The position numbers were made by a program, and so were the translations under genes. Below are positions 18,647-29,000 of a stretch of 64,000 nt of DNA, piece by piece. The notes under the pieces were generated by a model. The model searched no databases. It was given only the letters and a program-made list of their open reading frames with translations, and was not told the origin of the DNA. This DNA comes from Serratia grimesii NBRC 13537 (lineage in GTDB: Bacteria; Pseudomonadota; Gammaproteobacteria; Enterobacterales; Enterobacteriaceae): assembly GCF_001590905.1 (NCBI RefSeq), contig NZ_BCTT01000015.1, positions 118,259-182,258 of the forward strand, read 5' to 3'. Within the stretch, counting starts at the first letter, position 1; every line of letters starts with the position of its first letter.

Positions 18647-19768
18647 TTATTTTTCCAGCAAGTTGACCGCGATGCGATTGCTTTCATCCATCATCGACGC
18701 CTTGGCGCGGATTTTGGCTTCCAGTTGGTCAATCATCTGTTCGTTGTCAAAACGTTCTCTCTGGCGCACGCCATCTTCGTAGAATCCGCTCTTTTTGTGA
18801 CCACCGGTCACACCCAGCGTGGAAACCAACGCTTCGCCCGGACCATTGACCACACAACCGATAATCGAAATATCCATCGGTGTGATGATGTCTTCCAGAC
18901 GCTGTTCCAGCGCGTTCACTGTGCCGATAACATCAAATTCTTGACGAGAACAGGTTGGGCACGCGATGAAGTTAATGCCGCGAGCACGAATGCGCAGCGA
19001 TTTCAGAATGTCGAAACCGACCTTCACTTCTTCTACGGGATCGGCAGCCAGTGAAATACGCAAGGTATCGCCAATGCCTTCTGACAGCAGCAGCCCCAGA
19101 CCAATCGCCGATTTCACTGACCCACTGCGAGCACCGCCAGCTTCGGTGATGCCCAGATGCAGCGGCTGATCGATACGGGCGGCCAACAGACGGTAGGATT
19201 GCACTGCCAGGAACACATCGGACGCCTTGACACTCACTTTGAACTGGTCAAAGTTGAGACGATCGAGAATATCCACATGACGCATAGCGGATTCGAGCAG
19301 CGCTTCCGGCGTAGGTTCGCCGTATTTTTCCTGGATGTCTTTTTCCAGAGAGCCGCCATTTACCCCGATACGGATCGGGATATTTTTATCGCGAGCGCAG
19401 TCCACGACTGAACGGATACGCGACTCGTTACCGATATTGCCTGGGTTGATGCGTAGGCAGTCGACGCCATATTCAGCAACTTGCAGCGCAATGCGGTAAT
19501 CGAAGTGGATATCAGCGACCAGCGGCACGTTAACCTGCTGCTTGATCAGCTTGAACGCCTCAGCGGCATCCATGGTGGGAACTGAAACGCGGACAATATC
19601 AACGCCCACACGCTCCAGCGCTTTGATCTGATTAACCGTTGCTTCAACATCGGTAGTACGGGTGTTAGTCATCGACTGCACAGCAATCGGCGCACCATCA
19701 CCAATAGGCACATTGCCGACGTAAATTCGCGTTGATTTTCGACGGTTGATGGGCGATTGGTTATGCAT
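18647..19768 (-). CDS. ispG: 4-hydroxy-3-methylbut-2-enyl-diphosphate synthase (flavodoxin)
   Basis: Iron-sulfur enzyme of the MEP isoprenoid pathway that reduces MEcPP to HMBPP. 373 residues. The 4Fe-4S ligands are the Cys pair in FIACPTCSR (near 270) and the Cys in [13 protein letters not shown] (near 305). N-terminal TIM barrel motifs include [10 protein letters not shown] and RINPGNIG. It follows rodZ by 47 bp. As an Fe-S enzyme it depends on the isc genes elsewhere in this window. Confidence 0.97.
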   Translation of the reverse strand: MHNQSPINRRKSTRIYVGNVPIGDGAPIAVQSMTNTRTTDVEATVNQIKALERVGVDIVRVSVPTMDAAEAFKLIKQQVNVPLVADIHFDYRIALQVAEYGVDCLRINPGNIGNESRIRSVVDCARDKNIPIRIGVNGGSLEKDIQEKYGEPTPEALLESAMRHVDILDRLNFDQFKVSVKASDVFLAVQSYRLLAARIDQPLHLGITEAGGARSGSVKSAIGLGLLLSEGIGDTLRISLAADPVEEVKVGFDILKSLRIRARGINFIACPTCSRQEFDVIGTVNALEQRLEDIITPMDISIIGCVVNGPGEALVSTLGVTGGHKKSGFYEDGVRQRERFDNEQMIDQLEAKIRAKASMMDESNRIAVNLLEK

Positions 19769-19815
19769 TACTTACTCTCCATTGTTGCCCTGACTTAACG
19801 ACAATGGCCGCGCAA

Positions 19816-20787
19816 TTACTGCGCGGCAACGGTCAGACGAGCAACACGGTTTGACTTAACAAACCGGCTTAAATCAACCGGCTTACCTTGATATTGAATC
19901 TGTACTGCGGCCGGTGCGCCAATAGTCAATTTGTACGGCGCGGTGCCCGCCAGGCTCAGCTTGCCGCCACTTTTCTGGCTGCCGCTGTACAGCGTTTTAC
20001 CGCTGGCGTCGGTCACCTGCAACCAACAGTCGGCGGAGAAGCTCATCACCAGCGCGTTAGGATCAACAGCCGGTGCAGCCACACCCGCGTCTGCAGTCGG
20101 CAACGGTGCGGCTGGTGCCGCAGGCGTTGTCTCAGGCAGCGTCGTCTGGCTTGGTGAAACGACAGCAGGTTGCTGCGCAGTTGCACTGCCGGTAGCGGCC
20201 GGAGTCTGTGACGGCTGTGGAACAACGCCGGTATCAACCGGCGTAGAACCACTGTCAGCCAAAGGTGCACTGTTGTCGGCATTGCTGTCGGTCAACGGCA
20301 CTGATTGGCCCTCACTGTTTTGTGAAAGCTGGGCAGAGGATTGATCGGCCATCGTGACGATCTCTTCCTGCTGGGCCTTGTGGTTTTGCCACCACCAGGC
20401 GCCGGTCAGGCCAACCACCACGAAAACGATCAACCACGTGAAGCTCATCAACCAACCGTCGCGTTTCTTGCGACGCTTGCCCAATGAGAAGCTCTGCATT
20501 GGCGCAACCTTTGCCACCTTCAGCGGAGCCTGCTTAGCCAACATCGGCAGCAGCTCATCCTCTGGCAAACGCACCAGCTTGGCGTAAGAACGGATATAAC
20601 CGCGCACAAACGTTGAAGCCAGATCTGCGGAAAGATTGTCTTCTTCAATGTCACGCACAGTAGACATTTTGAGGCACAGGCGTTCTGCAACGGCCTGTTG
20701 ACTCAACCCGAGTTGTTCACGGGCTTGACGCAGACGTTCGCCTGTCGTCATTGATACGGTTTTATCTTGGGAGGCTTCAGTATTCAT
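19816..20787 (-). CDS. rodZ: Cytoskeletal protein RodZ
   Basis: Links the MreB cytoskeleton to the wall-building elongasome and sets rod shape. 323 residues. The cytoplasmic helix-turn-helix fold (about 16-75, [19 protein letters not shown]) binds MreB. One transmembrane helix follows a basic KRRKKR stretch at about 107-130. A long Pro/Ala/Thr/Ser-rich periplasmic linker (about 140-240) leads to the C-terminal DUF4115 domain. Its start overlaps the end of pilW by 11 nt. Confidence 0.96.
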   Translation of the reverse strand: MNTEASQDKTVSMTTGERLRQAREQLGLSQQAVAERLCLKMSTVRDIEEDNLSADLASTFVRGYIRSYAKLVRLPEDELLPMLAKQAPLKVAKVAPMQSFSLGKRRKKRDGWLMSFTWLIVFVVVGLTGAWWWQNHKAQQEEIVTMADQSSAQLSQNSEGQSVPLTDSNADNSAPLADSGSTPVDTGVVPQPSQTPAATGSATAQQPAVVSPSQTTLPETTPAAPAAPLPTADAGVAAPAVDPNALVMSFSADCWLQVTDASGKTLYSGSQKSGGKLSLAGTAPYKLTIGAPAAVQIQYQGKPVDLSRFVKSNRVARLTVAAQ

Positions 20788-21538
20788 TAGCTAAGAACTG
20801 CTGGTACTGTTTGGATTGTGGAAAACTTCGCGATAACTGCTTGCCATAGCGTTGCACGCTATCTTGGCGCCCGGCTAACGCGGCGAAACGAATCTGTAAC
20901 CATAAGCTGTCGGCGCTAGCCGGCAAAACATGTTGATAACTATCCAATAAAAGTTGCGACTGTGCGCGCTTCCCTTCTCCAAATTGCTTTTCTGCCTCCA
21001 CCAACAGTGGAGTGCCTTTGTCCGGATCGACCTTCAGCGCACGCGTTAACAAGGTACGTGCTTCATCGTTCTGTCCGGCCTTGAGAAAACAGTAACCTGC
21101 GTTTTCCAGGCTGTCGGCAACCTGACCGTAATCCGGTGCTACTGCCGCAGCGCTAAACTGCTGTTGTGCCGGTACATACTGCCCTAAACTGCAAAGAAAC
21201 GCACCGTAATTATTCAGCACGGTGCCATTGCCCGGCGCAAGTTTGAGCGCCTGCTGATAACGTTGTTCAGCCGCGACATTCTCGCCAATCTGCTGCTCGT
21301 AGAGTGCCATTCCCAATTGGGTCCGGTAATCCTGTGGGGCAGCATCCGCCGCTTTCTCCAGATTCTGTCGTGCGGCGTTTAAATCGCCCTGCTTCAGATA
21401 TTCCAGACCCAGTTGCAAACGCGTTTGGCCCACTTCAGGCTGCGCGTTTTTTTCTTCCGGTGCTGAACCGGAACAGCCCGCCAGTAACCCGGCCGCCAGC
21501 AACGTACCCCACAGAGTCAGCTTCATGCCTGCATTCAT
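20777..21538 (-). CDS. pilW: PilW/PilF-type TPR lipoprotein
   Basis: An outer-membrane lipoprotein with tetratricopeptide repeats, annotated in many enterobacteria as type IV pilus biogenesis/stability protein PilW. The signal peptide ends in lipobox LLAGC (Cys22 from this start). TPR units such as [19 protein letters not shown] follow. No other pilus genes are nearby, so a pilus role is not supported by context. The start is uncertain: ATGs at 21538 and 21526 are both possible and the frame is open to 21568. It lies between rlmN and rodZ. Confidence 0.85.
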   Translation of the reverse strand: MNAGMKLTLWGTLLAAGLLAGCSGSAPEEKNAQPEVGQTRLQLGLEYLKQGDLNAARQNLEKAADAAPQDYRTQLGMALYEQQIGENVAAEQRYQQALKLAPGNGTVLNNYGAFLCSLGQYVPAQQQFSAAAVAPDYGQVADSLENAGYCFLKAGQNDEARTLLTRALKVDPDKGTPLLVEAEKQFGEGKRAQSQLLLDSYQHVLPASADSLWLQIRFAALAGRQDSVQRYGKQLSRSFPQSKQYQQFLANEY

Positions 21539-21613
21539 TTCCTTGTCTGATGCTATCTTGGCGTCCATTCACATAACAGACTGTAAGATAACAAAAAAAT
21601 CATGCTATAGGGT

Positions 21614-22810
21614 TCAGACCGCACGCACGGTGATAGGTTCCCCGGCCATTTTCTTTTTCAGGGTACGCTTGGTACGGTCGATCACTTCACCCGCCAATTG
21701 CCCGCAGGCGGCATCGATATCATCACCACGGGTTTTACGAACAATAGTCGTAAAGCCGTATTCCATCAACACTTTGGAAAAACGATCCACGCGGCTGTTG
21801 GAGCTGCGGCCGTAAGGTGCGCCAGGGAACGGGTTCCATGGGATCAGGTTGATCTTGCACGGCGTGTCTTTGAGGACTTCGGCCAATTGGTGCGCGTCGT
21901 CAGTGCTGTCGTTGATATGATCCAACATGACATATTCGACCGTGACTCGGCCCTGATTCGCATTGGATTTTTCCAGGTAACGGCGTACCGCAGCCAAGAA
22001 GGTTTCGATATTGTATTTGCGGTTGATCGGCACGATATCATCGCGGATCTTGTCATTCGGTGCATGCAGCGAGATGGCCAGCGCAACGTCAATCATATCG
22101 CCCAGCTTGTCCAGGGCAGGCACGACACCTGATGTAGACAGGGTAACGCGGCGTTTGGACAGACCAAAACCAAAGTCGTCCAGCATGATTTCCATCGCCG
22201 GTACCACGTTGTTCAGGTTGAGCAACGGCTCACCCATGCCCATCATCACCACGTTGGTGATCGGACGTTCGCCGGTGACTTTCAGTGCGCCGATAATTTT
22301 CGCTGCACGCCACACCTGGCCAATGATTTCAGACACGCGCAGGTTGCGGTTAAAGCCTTGCTGCGCGGTCGAACAGAATTTGCATTCCAGTGCACAACCC
22401 ACCTGGGAGGAGACACACAGGGTCGCGCGGTCGCCGTCCGGGATATACACGGTTTCGACCTGCTGGTCGCCAACCTTGATCGCCCATTTAATGGTGCCAT
22501 CGGCTGAGCGTTGTTCTTCCGCCACTTCAGGTGCGCGGATCTCGGCAACGCGTTGCAATTTATTGCGCAGGACCTTGTTAATGTCGGTCATTTGCTCAAA
22601 ATCATCGCAGCAATAGTGGTACATCCACTTCATTACCTGATCGGCACGGAAGGGTTTCTCGCCCATTTTGGCGAAGAATTCACGCAATTGCTGACGGTTC
22701 AAATCCAGCAGGTTAATTTTGGCCACAGCCGGTGTTTCCGCGTTAACGGATTGAGTAGTCAGCGAATTATTTTCAGACACGATGTGCTCGGACGTGATGG
22801 GTTCTAACAT
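21614..22810 (-). CDS. rlmN: Dual-specificity RNA methyltransferase RlmN
   Basis: Radical SAM enzyme that methylates C2 of A2503 in 23S rRNA and A37 of some tRNAs. The cluster motif CALECKFC binds 4Fe-4S; the further catalytic cysteines lie in [12 protein letters not shown] and in [13 protein letters not shown] near the C terminus. [12 protein letters not shown] is the SAM-binding GEPL motif. At 398 residues it is ~14 longer at the N terminus than E. coli RlmN, with a spacer of Ser/Thr/Val before [11 protein letters not shown]. Confidence 0.97.
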   Translation of the reverse strand: MLEPITSEHIVSENNSLTTQSVNAETPAVAKINLLDLNRQQLREFFAKMGEKPFRADQVMKWMYHYCCDDFEQMTDINKVLRNKLQRVAEIRAPEVAEEQRSADGTIKWAIKVGDQQVETVYIPDGDRATLCVSSQVGCALECKFCSTAQQGFNRNLRVSEIIGQVWRAAKIIGALKVTGERPITNVVMMGMGEPLLNLNNVVPAMEIMLDDFGFGLSKRRVTLSTSGVVPALDKLGDMIDVALAISLHAPNDKIRDDIVPINRKYNIETFLAAVRRYLEKSNANQGRVTVEYVMLDHINDSTDDAHQLAEVLKDTPCKINLIPWNPFPGAPYGRSSNSRVDRFSKVLMEYGFTTIVRKTRGDDIDAACGQLAGEVIDRTKRTLKKKMAGEPITVRAV

Positions 22811-22901
22811 AATTGATCTCTGGCCTCGTTGTTACACTTTATGGCGCGAAAGAGTTGAAAGTAAGTGCGTCGTTCAACCCGCAAAAATCGGGCGACGGCG
22901 C

Positions 22902-22942
22902 TAAAAGCGCGCCCCTGATAAGTCGACTTATCAGGGGCGCGG
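22902..22942 (-). terminator. 34-bp perfect palindrome after ndk, probable terminator
   Basis: Perfect dyad at 22908-22941 centred on GTCGAC, with outer arms CGCGCCCCTGATAA and TTATCAGGGGCGCG. Read on the minus strand it is followed by CTTTTAG. It lies between ndk and rlmN and probably ends ndk transcription. Confidence 0.6.
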
Positions 22943-23030
22943 CATTGTACAAATTTTAGTAGCAGCTTTCCACGTCTGAAAGATATTCAGGGCATTTTTA
23001 TTGTTTCAGCCGATGAATACCGTGTTCTGG

Positions 23031-23080
23031 TCGGGTGCTGCACCCGTGCCAATCGGGGCGAATATATTCGCCCCCTGGCG
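23031..23080. repeat. Small palindromic repeat, GGGGCGAA family
   Basis: Arms GGGGCGAA (23055-23062) and TTCGCCCC (23067-23074) around TATA, preceded by GCTGCACCCGTGCCAATC. The flank and arms match the copy at 12345-12392. It ends just short of the ndk stop. Confidence 0.65.
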
Positions 23081-23089
23081 ACGGGCAGA

Positions 23090-23515
23090 TTAACGTGAGC
23101 AGATTTCGCTTTCGTTAAAGAAATACGCGATTTCACGCTGTGCAGATTCTACTGCGTCAGAACCGTGTACGGCGTTAGCAGTGAAGCTGTCCGCGTAGTC
23201 AGCACGCAGGGTGCCGGCCAGCGCGTTGTCTGGGTTGGTAGCACCCATGATGTCACGGTTGCGCTGTACTGCGTTTTCCGCTTCCAGAACCTGAACCACG
23301 ATCGGGCCAGAGGTCATGAACTCAACCAGACCATCGAAGAATGGGCGACCTTTGTGCTCAGCGTAGAAGCCTTCTGCTTGCTCGCGAGTCAGACGCAGCA
23401 TCTTGGATGCGATGATTTTGAAACCAGCGCGCTCAAAACGCGCATAGATTGCGCCGATGTCGTTGTTAGCTACAGCGTTTGGTTTAATGATGGAAAAGGT
23501 ACGTTCTACAGTCAT
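23090..23515 (-). CDS. ndk: Nucleoside diphosphate kinase
   Basis: Balances nucleoside triphosphate pools by ping-pong phosphate transfer through His117 ([12 protein letters not shown]). 141 residues with the family start [11 protein letters not shown] and the Kpn-loop region [18 protein letters not shown]. It stands alone between pbpC and rlmN, with a palindromic terminator downstream. Confidence 0.98.
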   Translation of the reverse strand: MTVERTFSIIKPNAVANNDIGAIYARFERAGFKIIASKMLRLTREQAEGFYAEHKGRPFFDGLVEFMTSGPIVVQVLEAENAVQRNRDIMGATNPDNALAGTLRADYADSFTANAVHGSDAVESAQREIAYFFNESEICSR

Positions 23516-23696
23516 GATGGCCTCTATATAACTTCCAAAATAGACCGGTCTGCAAACAGGGTGCCGGCCTTCTCAAGTGGCGCAGATTATATGTGCGCTG
23601 TTAACGCTTGCCTACGGGAAAATCAACATTTCATTAAAAAATTATTATCTTCATTCTTCACTTTGCGGTTCAGAGCGCAGGTTGCGAAAATCCAGC

Positions 23697-26021
23697 CTAA
23701 TCGAAGGTAAATTCGCGCAGCGCGACCTGACCACTTTCATCCAACACACTGAGCTGATAGCGGCCCGGTTGCGTCAGTGTCTGCAATAACGATTCCCCTT
23801 CTCCCGCTAATTGGCCGTTCAGGAACCACCAACGCTGTCCACTGCCGCCCTGCGCACTGACCCGTAAATCCAGTGCATGCTTGCCGGGCAAACGACGCAG
23901 CAACGCGCCATCGCGCACGCCCAACATCAGTAACGGTGGTGCTTCCTGCTGTTGCAACGGTGGGCATTGTGGATCAACAGCCGGTAAACGCTGGGCACGG
24001 CGCTCAGTCAATGGCAGCCAGGGTTCCAATGGCGTAGGCCACAATGCCAACCGCCGAGGTGTTGCCCCTGGACAATCTGCCGCAACGCGAAGCCCGCGCG
24101 GGTTTAGCCACACCAGCGGCTGGCTACCCAGAACGCTTTCCTGCCCCGGTGCGGGTAACGTTGGCGGGATAGTTCCGTCAAGGATCCAACTCAGGCGACG
24201 TTGACGGCAATTACCGTCACCCGCAGGAAGCGGTTGCCCGCCCGGCCAGCAAATCACCGCGTGGCTGACGCTGGCAGGACGTGGATCCACCGGAATGCCT
24301 TCCCCACGCTGCCGTAAAGAGGTCAGCAACAGATTATTGACCTGATTGAGCAGTGGTACCGCCGTGGCAAAGCCAAATTGCCCGGCGACCGGCGTGCCGT
24401 CTGGTCGCCCGACCCAAATGCCGATCGTATAGCGCGCATTGACTCCGATGGCCCAGGCATCGCGATAGCCGTAACTGGTACCGGTCTTCCATGCCAGCGG
24501 CACAGTGGCGGGCAATGCATCATCTGGCAACGGACGAGCCTCCCCCGCCAAGATTCGCCGCACAATCCAGGCGGCACCCGGTGACAACAGTTGGCGATCA
24601 TAAAGCCCTTGTTGAGGCGTAAAGCGCAGCGGTGCCACTCTACCTTGCCGAGCCAGTGAACTGAATCCGGCGACCAACTGATCCAACCGTGCACCGGCTC
24701 CGCCCAAAATCACAGCCAGACTCGGATCGGCATGCGCAGGCAGTCGCAGTTCAACGCCTACATTGCGTAGGTTGGCAGCAAAGCGTTTTGGTCCATAGGC
24801 CTCCAGCAATTGCACCGCGGGCAGATTAAGCGAGTGCGACAGTGCATCACTGGCGCTAACCGGACCATGAAAACCGGTATCAAAATTTCCGGGGCGATAA
24901 TCACCAAAACGGCGAGGTACGTCCTGCAACAGCGATTCAGCGTGGATCAGGCCGTCATCCAGCGCCAAACCATACAAAAACGGTTTGAGCGTTGACCCCG
25001 GTGAACGCCAGGCGGCCACCATGTCGACATGGCCAAAGCGGCTGTTATCGTTAAAATCTAACGATCCCAGATAGGCACGTACTTTCATATTAGCGTGATC
25101 AACCACCAACACACCCACAGAGGTTTTCTCTGGTAATTGACTCTTCCAGCCGCGGGCCAGTTCTTCCAGCCGCCGTTGCAAGGTTGCGTCCAGCGTGGTG
25201 GTCACCACCTGGCTACGATTGCCTTGTGTCATCCGCCTTGCCAGTAACGGGGCCAACTGCGGTACCTGGCGCGGGGCCAACCACAACGCTTCCTGACGGA
25301 TTTCCGCCACCTGCGGTGCTGGCCAAACCTGATAATACGCCAGGCGTTCCAGCACCTTGTCACGCGCAGCCTGCGCCCGTTCCGGATAACGGTCCGGCCG
25401 CAAACGGCTGGGAGCCTGCGGCAACACTGCCAGCAACGCCGCCTCGCCACGCGTCAGCGCCGAGGGTGGTTTACCCAAATACGTCCAACTGGCCGCGCCA
25501 ATGCCCTGCAGCGTGCCGCCGTAAGGTGCCCGGTTAAGGTAGATTTCAAGGATTTGATCTTTCGACAGATGCCATTCCAACTGAGCGGTACGCCACACCT
25601 GCCGCAGTTTACCGCCAAGCGTACGTGGATGAGGATCAATCAAGCGTGCAACCTGCATCGACAACGTACTGCCGCCGGAGACAATCTGCCCGTTACGCAA
25701 ATCTTGCCAGGCAGCACGGACCAGCGCCAAGGGGTTAATACCAGGATGCTGATAAAACCAACGATCCTCATAAGTCAGCAGCGCCTGCAAATAATAGGGC
25801 GATACCTGCTGCAGGCTGACCGGATAACGCCATACACCATCACTGTCCGCATAACGCCATAATGGTGTGCCGTCTTCCGCCACCACCACGCGCGCCATCT
25901 CGGCATCTTTTAAGGGTAACGGCCACAGCCGGTCTGCCAGCCACAGCAAAGCGGGCAGCAGGAAAATCGCCAGCAACCAGACTGCGCCACGGCGACGTAA
26001 ATGGGTGAAAAATCGCTTCAT
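23697..26021 (-). CDS. pbpC: Penicillin-binding protein 1C
   Basis: Bifunctional class A peptidoglycan synthase, 774 residues (E. coli 770). One N-terminal transmembrane anchor (AVWLLAIFLLPALLWLA, about 14-30). The GT51 glycosyltransferase has EDRWFYQHPGINPLA and GGSTLSMQVARL. The transpeptidase has the active serine in SPGSTLKPF, SxN in SHSLNL, and KTGTSYGYRDAW. The C-terminal BiPBP_C domain is present. It follows the alpha-2-macroglobulin gene by 61 bp, the conserved pbpC-yfhM pairing. Confidence 0.96.
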   Translation of the reverse strand: MKRFFTHLRRRGAVWLLAIFLLPALLWLADRLWPLPLKDAEMARVVVAEDGTPLWRYADSDGVWRYPVSLQQVSPYYLQALLTYEDRWFYQHPGINPLALVRAAWQDLRNGQIVSGGSTLSMQVARLIDPHPRTLGGKLRQVWRTAQLEWHLSKDQILEIYLNRAPYGGTLQGIGAASWTYLGKPPSALTRGEAALLAVLPQAPSRLRPDRYPERAQAARDKVLERLAYYQVWPAPQVAEIRQEALWLAPRQVPQLAPLLARRMTQGNRSQVVTTTLDATLQRRLEELARGWKSQLPEKTSVGVLVVDHANMKVRAYLGSLDFNDNSRFGHVDMVAAWRSPGSTLKPFLYGLALDDGLIHAESLLQDVPRRFGDYRPGNFDTGFHGPVSASDALSHSLNLPAVQLLEAYGPKRFAANLRNVGVELRLPAHADPSLAVILGGAGARLDQLVAGFSSLARQGRVAPLRFTPQQGLYDRQLLSPGAAWIVRRILAGEARPLPDDALPATVPLAWKTGTSYGYRDAWAIGVNARYTIGIWVGRPDGTPVAGQFGFATAVPLLNQVNNLLLTSLRQRGEGIPVDPRPASVSHAVICWPGGQPLPAGDGNCRQRRLSWILDGTIPPTLPAPGQESVLGSQPLVWLNPRGLRVAADCPGATPRRLALWPTPLEPWLPLTERRAQRLPAVDPQCPPLQQQEAPPLLMLGVRDGALLRRLPGKHALDLRVSAQGGSGQRWWFLNGQLAGEGESLLQTLTQPGRYQLSVLDESGQVALREFTFD

Positions 26022-26082
26022 CGATAAAGTATCACTCTCTTACCCCGCCACCGGAGAAATCACCGGGGCGGAGTAAAAGGGA

Positions 26083-29000
26083 TTATTGCGCGATATCAAG
26101 CCGTTGCGGCGTCGCACCCAGCGCACGCCAGGCAGGAACATACATCGACTCAACCTGCGGTGCCGGCACCAGATAAGAACCCGGCGTCACGGCCCGAGCC
26201 AGATACAGCAGCGTGGTATGACGGTAGCCGTCAATATTCACCGCTGCCACATAGCGATCGTCACGGAACTCCTGATGTTTGATGTCGGCTTGCTGCATGT
26301 CCTGCAACAGTTCAGTCACGCTGCTGGCGCTTTCACCCAAGCTGGCGCTGCTGTCGCCCAAATTCTGGTTCTCCAGTTCCAGACCCGCGGGCAGGAGATC
26401 AACCACCAGCGCATCCGGCACCTGGTTATCAGCCCAGACATCCAGGTGTACCAAGATCAATTGGCCACTTTTTAGTTGGGTCAGATCCACCGCTTTACCG
26501 TCCAGCCCAAGGAATTCACGACGAATATTCAGCACATTGCTTTGCGGCTGCGGTGCTTGTTGCGGATAACCGACCAGATCGACCCGGTTGTACAGCGTAC
26601 CGCTGCCGGTATTGGTAAGCTGTAACCCGGTAGCCAACTGTTCAGCAGACAGGTTTTGCGTCAGCGCCTGGCTACCGGACAGGGTCTTGCCCTGCGCCGT
26701 TTGCGCTTGCCATGGCGTTTCAGCACTGCCAATCAGGTTGCGCGCAGCCAGGAACAAGGCATTGCTCTCCTGCGTGGATAGATAGCGTTCACCGTTAAGT
26801 CGTTCAGATAGCGTCAGCAAGCGCTGGTCGCGCTCGGCCGGCAGCAGATTATTTTCGGTCAACAACGCCAGAATCATCGCGTCATCACGCAATGGACTGC
26901 CGTAATCTTCCAGCCAGTAGTCCTTGGCATTACGCTGCGTAGCCAGCCCCTGTTCGATCGCCTGATTAGCTCGCGGCATATCCCCCATCAACTTCAGCGC
27001 CACACCAAGCTGCACCAGCGGCAAGCCCGAACGAGCATCGGCGCGACGCTCAAACAACTGTCGCAATGCTCCAAGCGGTGCCTGTTGTTGACGCGCCAGT
27101 ACCAATCCGGCATAAGCCTGCACCGCAAAACGGGTGTGGTCCGGATACTGGGTGGAAGCAACGTCGATCTGGCTGCGATCCTGCAAATAGCGTTGCAGAC
27201 GATTGTTGGCAGCCGTCAGGGCATCGGCCGGCACGCTGTAGTTTTGCTCACTGGCGCGGAACAGGAAGTCGGTGGCATAGGCCGTCAGCCAGAACTCCTC
27301 CTGACTATCGCGGTTCCACAAGCCAAAACCTCCGTTATAGCGCTGCATGCTAAGCAGATGCTCGATGCCGACATCGATACTGGTACGGCGACTTTCATCG
27401 CTACCGGATTTGATGCCCAGCGCGCTGAGCTGCGCCCGGTTGGTATACAGCGACGGATAAAGCCCGCTGGTCGTCTGCTCCAGGCAGCCATAGGGATAGG
27501 CATACAGTTCGCTGATGTAACGCGCCAGGTTGATTGGCGGACGGCTGGTCAACAGCAGTTGCCCTTCGGTCGTCGCCTGCACCAGCCCGGCGGCGGCATC
27601 TGCCGGCAGATCCCAACGTTCACCGGCGTGGATTACGCTGGCGAACTGACGGGTTTGTGCTGGATAGGCCGGCCGCACGCCAATCTTCCAGGTATGCTGA
27701 TAGTCTTTTAACGTTTCCCCCGGCAGTACCAAACCACTAACCGTCAGCGATACTTCGCCTTGTCCAAAGCCTGCCAACGCCTGCACGGGGATGTGTAGCG
27801 TGGTGCGCTGGCCGTTTGTCAGGTTGACTTGCTGTTCAGTTGCCCCCTGCAATGCCACCAGCCCGTTGGAAGTCAGTTTTACTATTAATGCCTGCGGTTG
27901 CCCGGACAGGTTACTGACATCTAGCGCCAACTGGGTGCTGTCACCCCCAGCCAGGAAGCGCGGTGTCGCCAATTCAGCCACCACAGGTGCGGCCACGACG
28001 GTCTTGCCTTCTGCATTGCCGAAGTCTTCATCACTCCACGCCTGCGCCATCAGCCGCAGCTCACCGTTGAAGTCCGGAATGGCGATCTGGATTTCACCTT
28101 CGCCGTTGGCATCCAGCTTAACCGGTTGCGCCTGCTGGGCAACAATGGTTACCGCAGTGATCGGCTTTTTGCCACCGCGTGACAGCGCATCTTCGTCATC
28201 GCCGTCGCCACCGTAACGCAGGTTAGCCAAGCGCCCTTTACCTTCGATCAGTTGGCCGTAAACATCGTACTGATCGGCACTGTAGCGTTTGCGGCCAAAG
28301 AAGGCCTGATAGGGATCCGGCGTTGCATAGTCAGTGATATTGAGGATGCCGCTGTCCACTGCGGAAAGCAGCACGTTGATTTGTTGCGGCGGTTTACCGC
28401 TGCTGTGAGCAGCCTTCACTTTCACCGTCAGCATCTGGTTTGGCCGCATACGCTGCGGCGCGTCCAACGTCAGCGCCAGTTTACGTCCCTCATCCACTAA
28501 AGGCAGATGCAACAATCCGACAGCACGTTTCGGCGTCGACTGCTGTTGCTTATCGCCCGGACGGATCACCAATGCACTGAGATACAGATCATGACGTTTC
28601 CAGTCCTGGTTGATGGGCACTTCAACATCAACCCCTTTAGCGGGTACGTCCAACTCCTGCCACCACAACGGGCCGTCACTGGATTCCACCAGCAGATAAC
28701 CCTTGCCGGCGGCTGGCGCTTCAATATGCAGCTTCACTTTTTCACCCGGCTTATAGGCCGGTTTGTCCAGCTTCAGCTTCACTTGATCTGGACGCACTGC
28801 GCCGCTGCCGTTGGTGTTGTCCTGCCAGCTGTAGCCCGCCCAGAAACGCAGGCTGCTGATCAGATTGCTTTGCGGATCCACCACCTCAATGCGATACGCG
28901 CCCCACTCCACCGGGAAACTGACCTTTGCACTGCCATTGGCAGCAATATCGATGGTTTGCTCTGCCAAAGGCAGATCTTTCTTGTCGTACAATGACTGCC

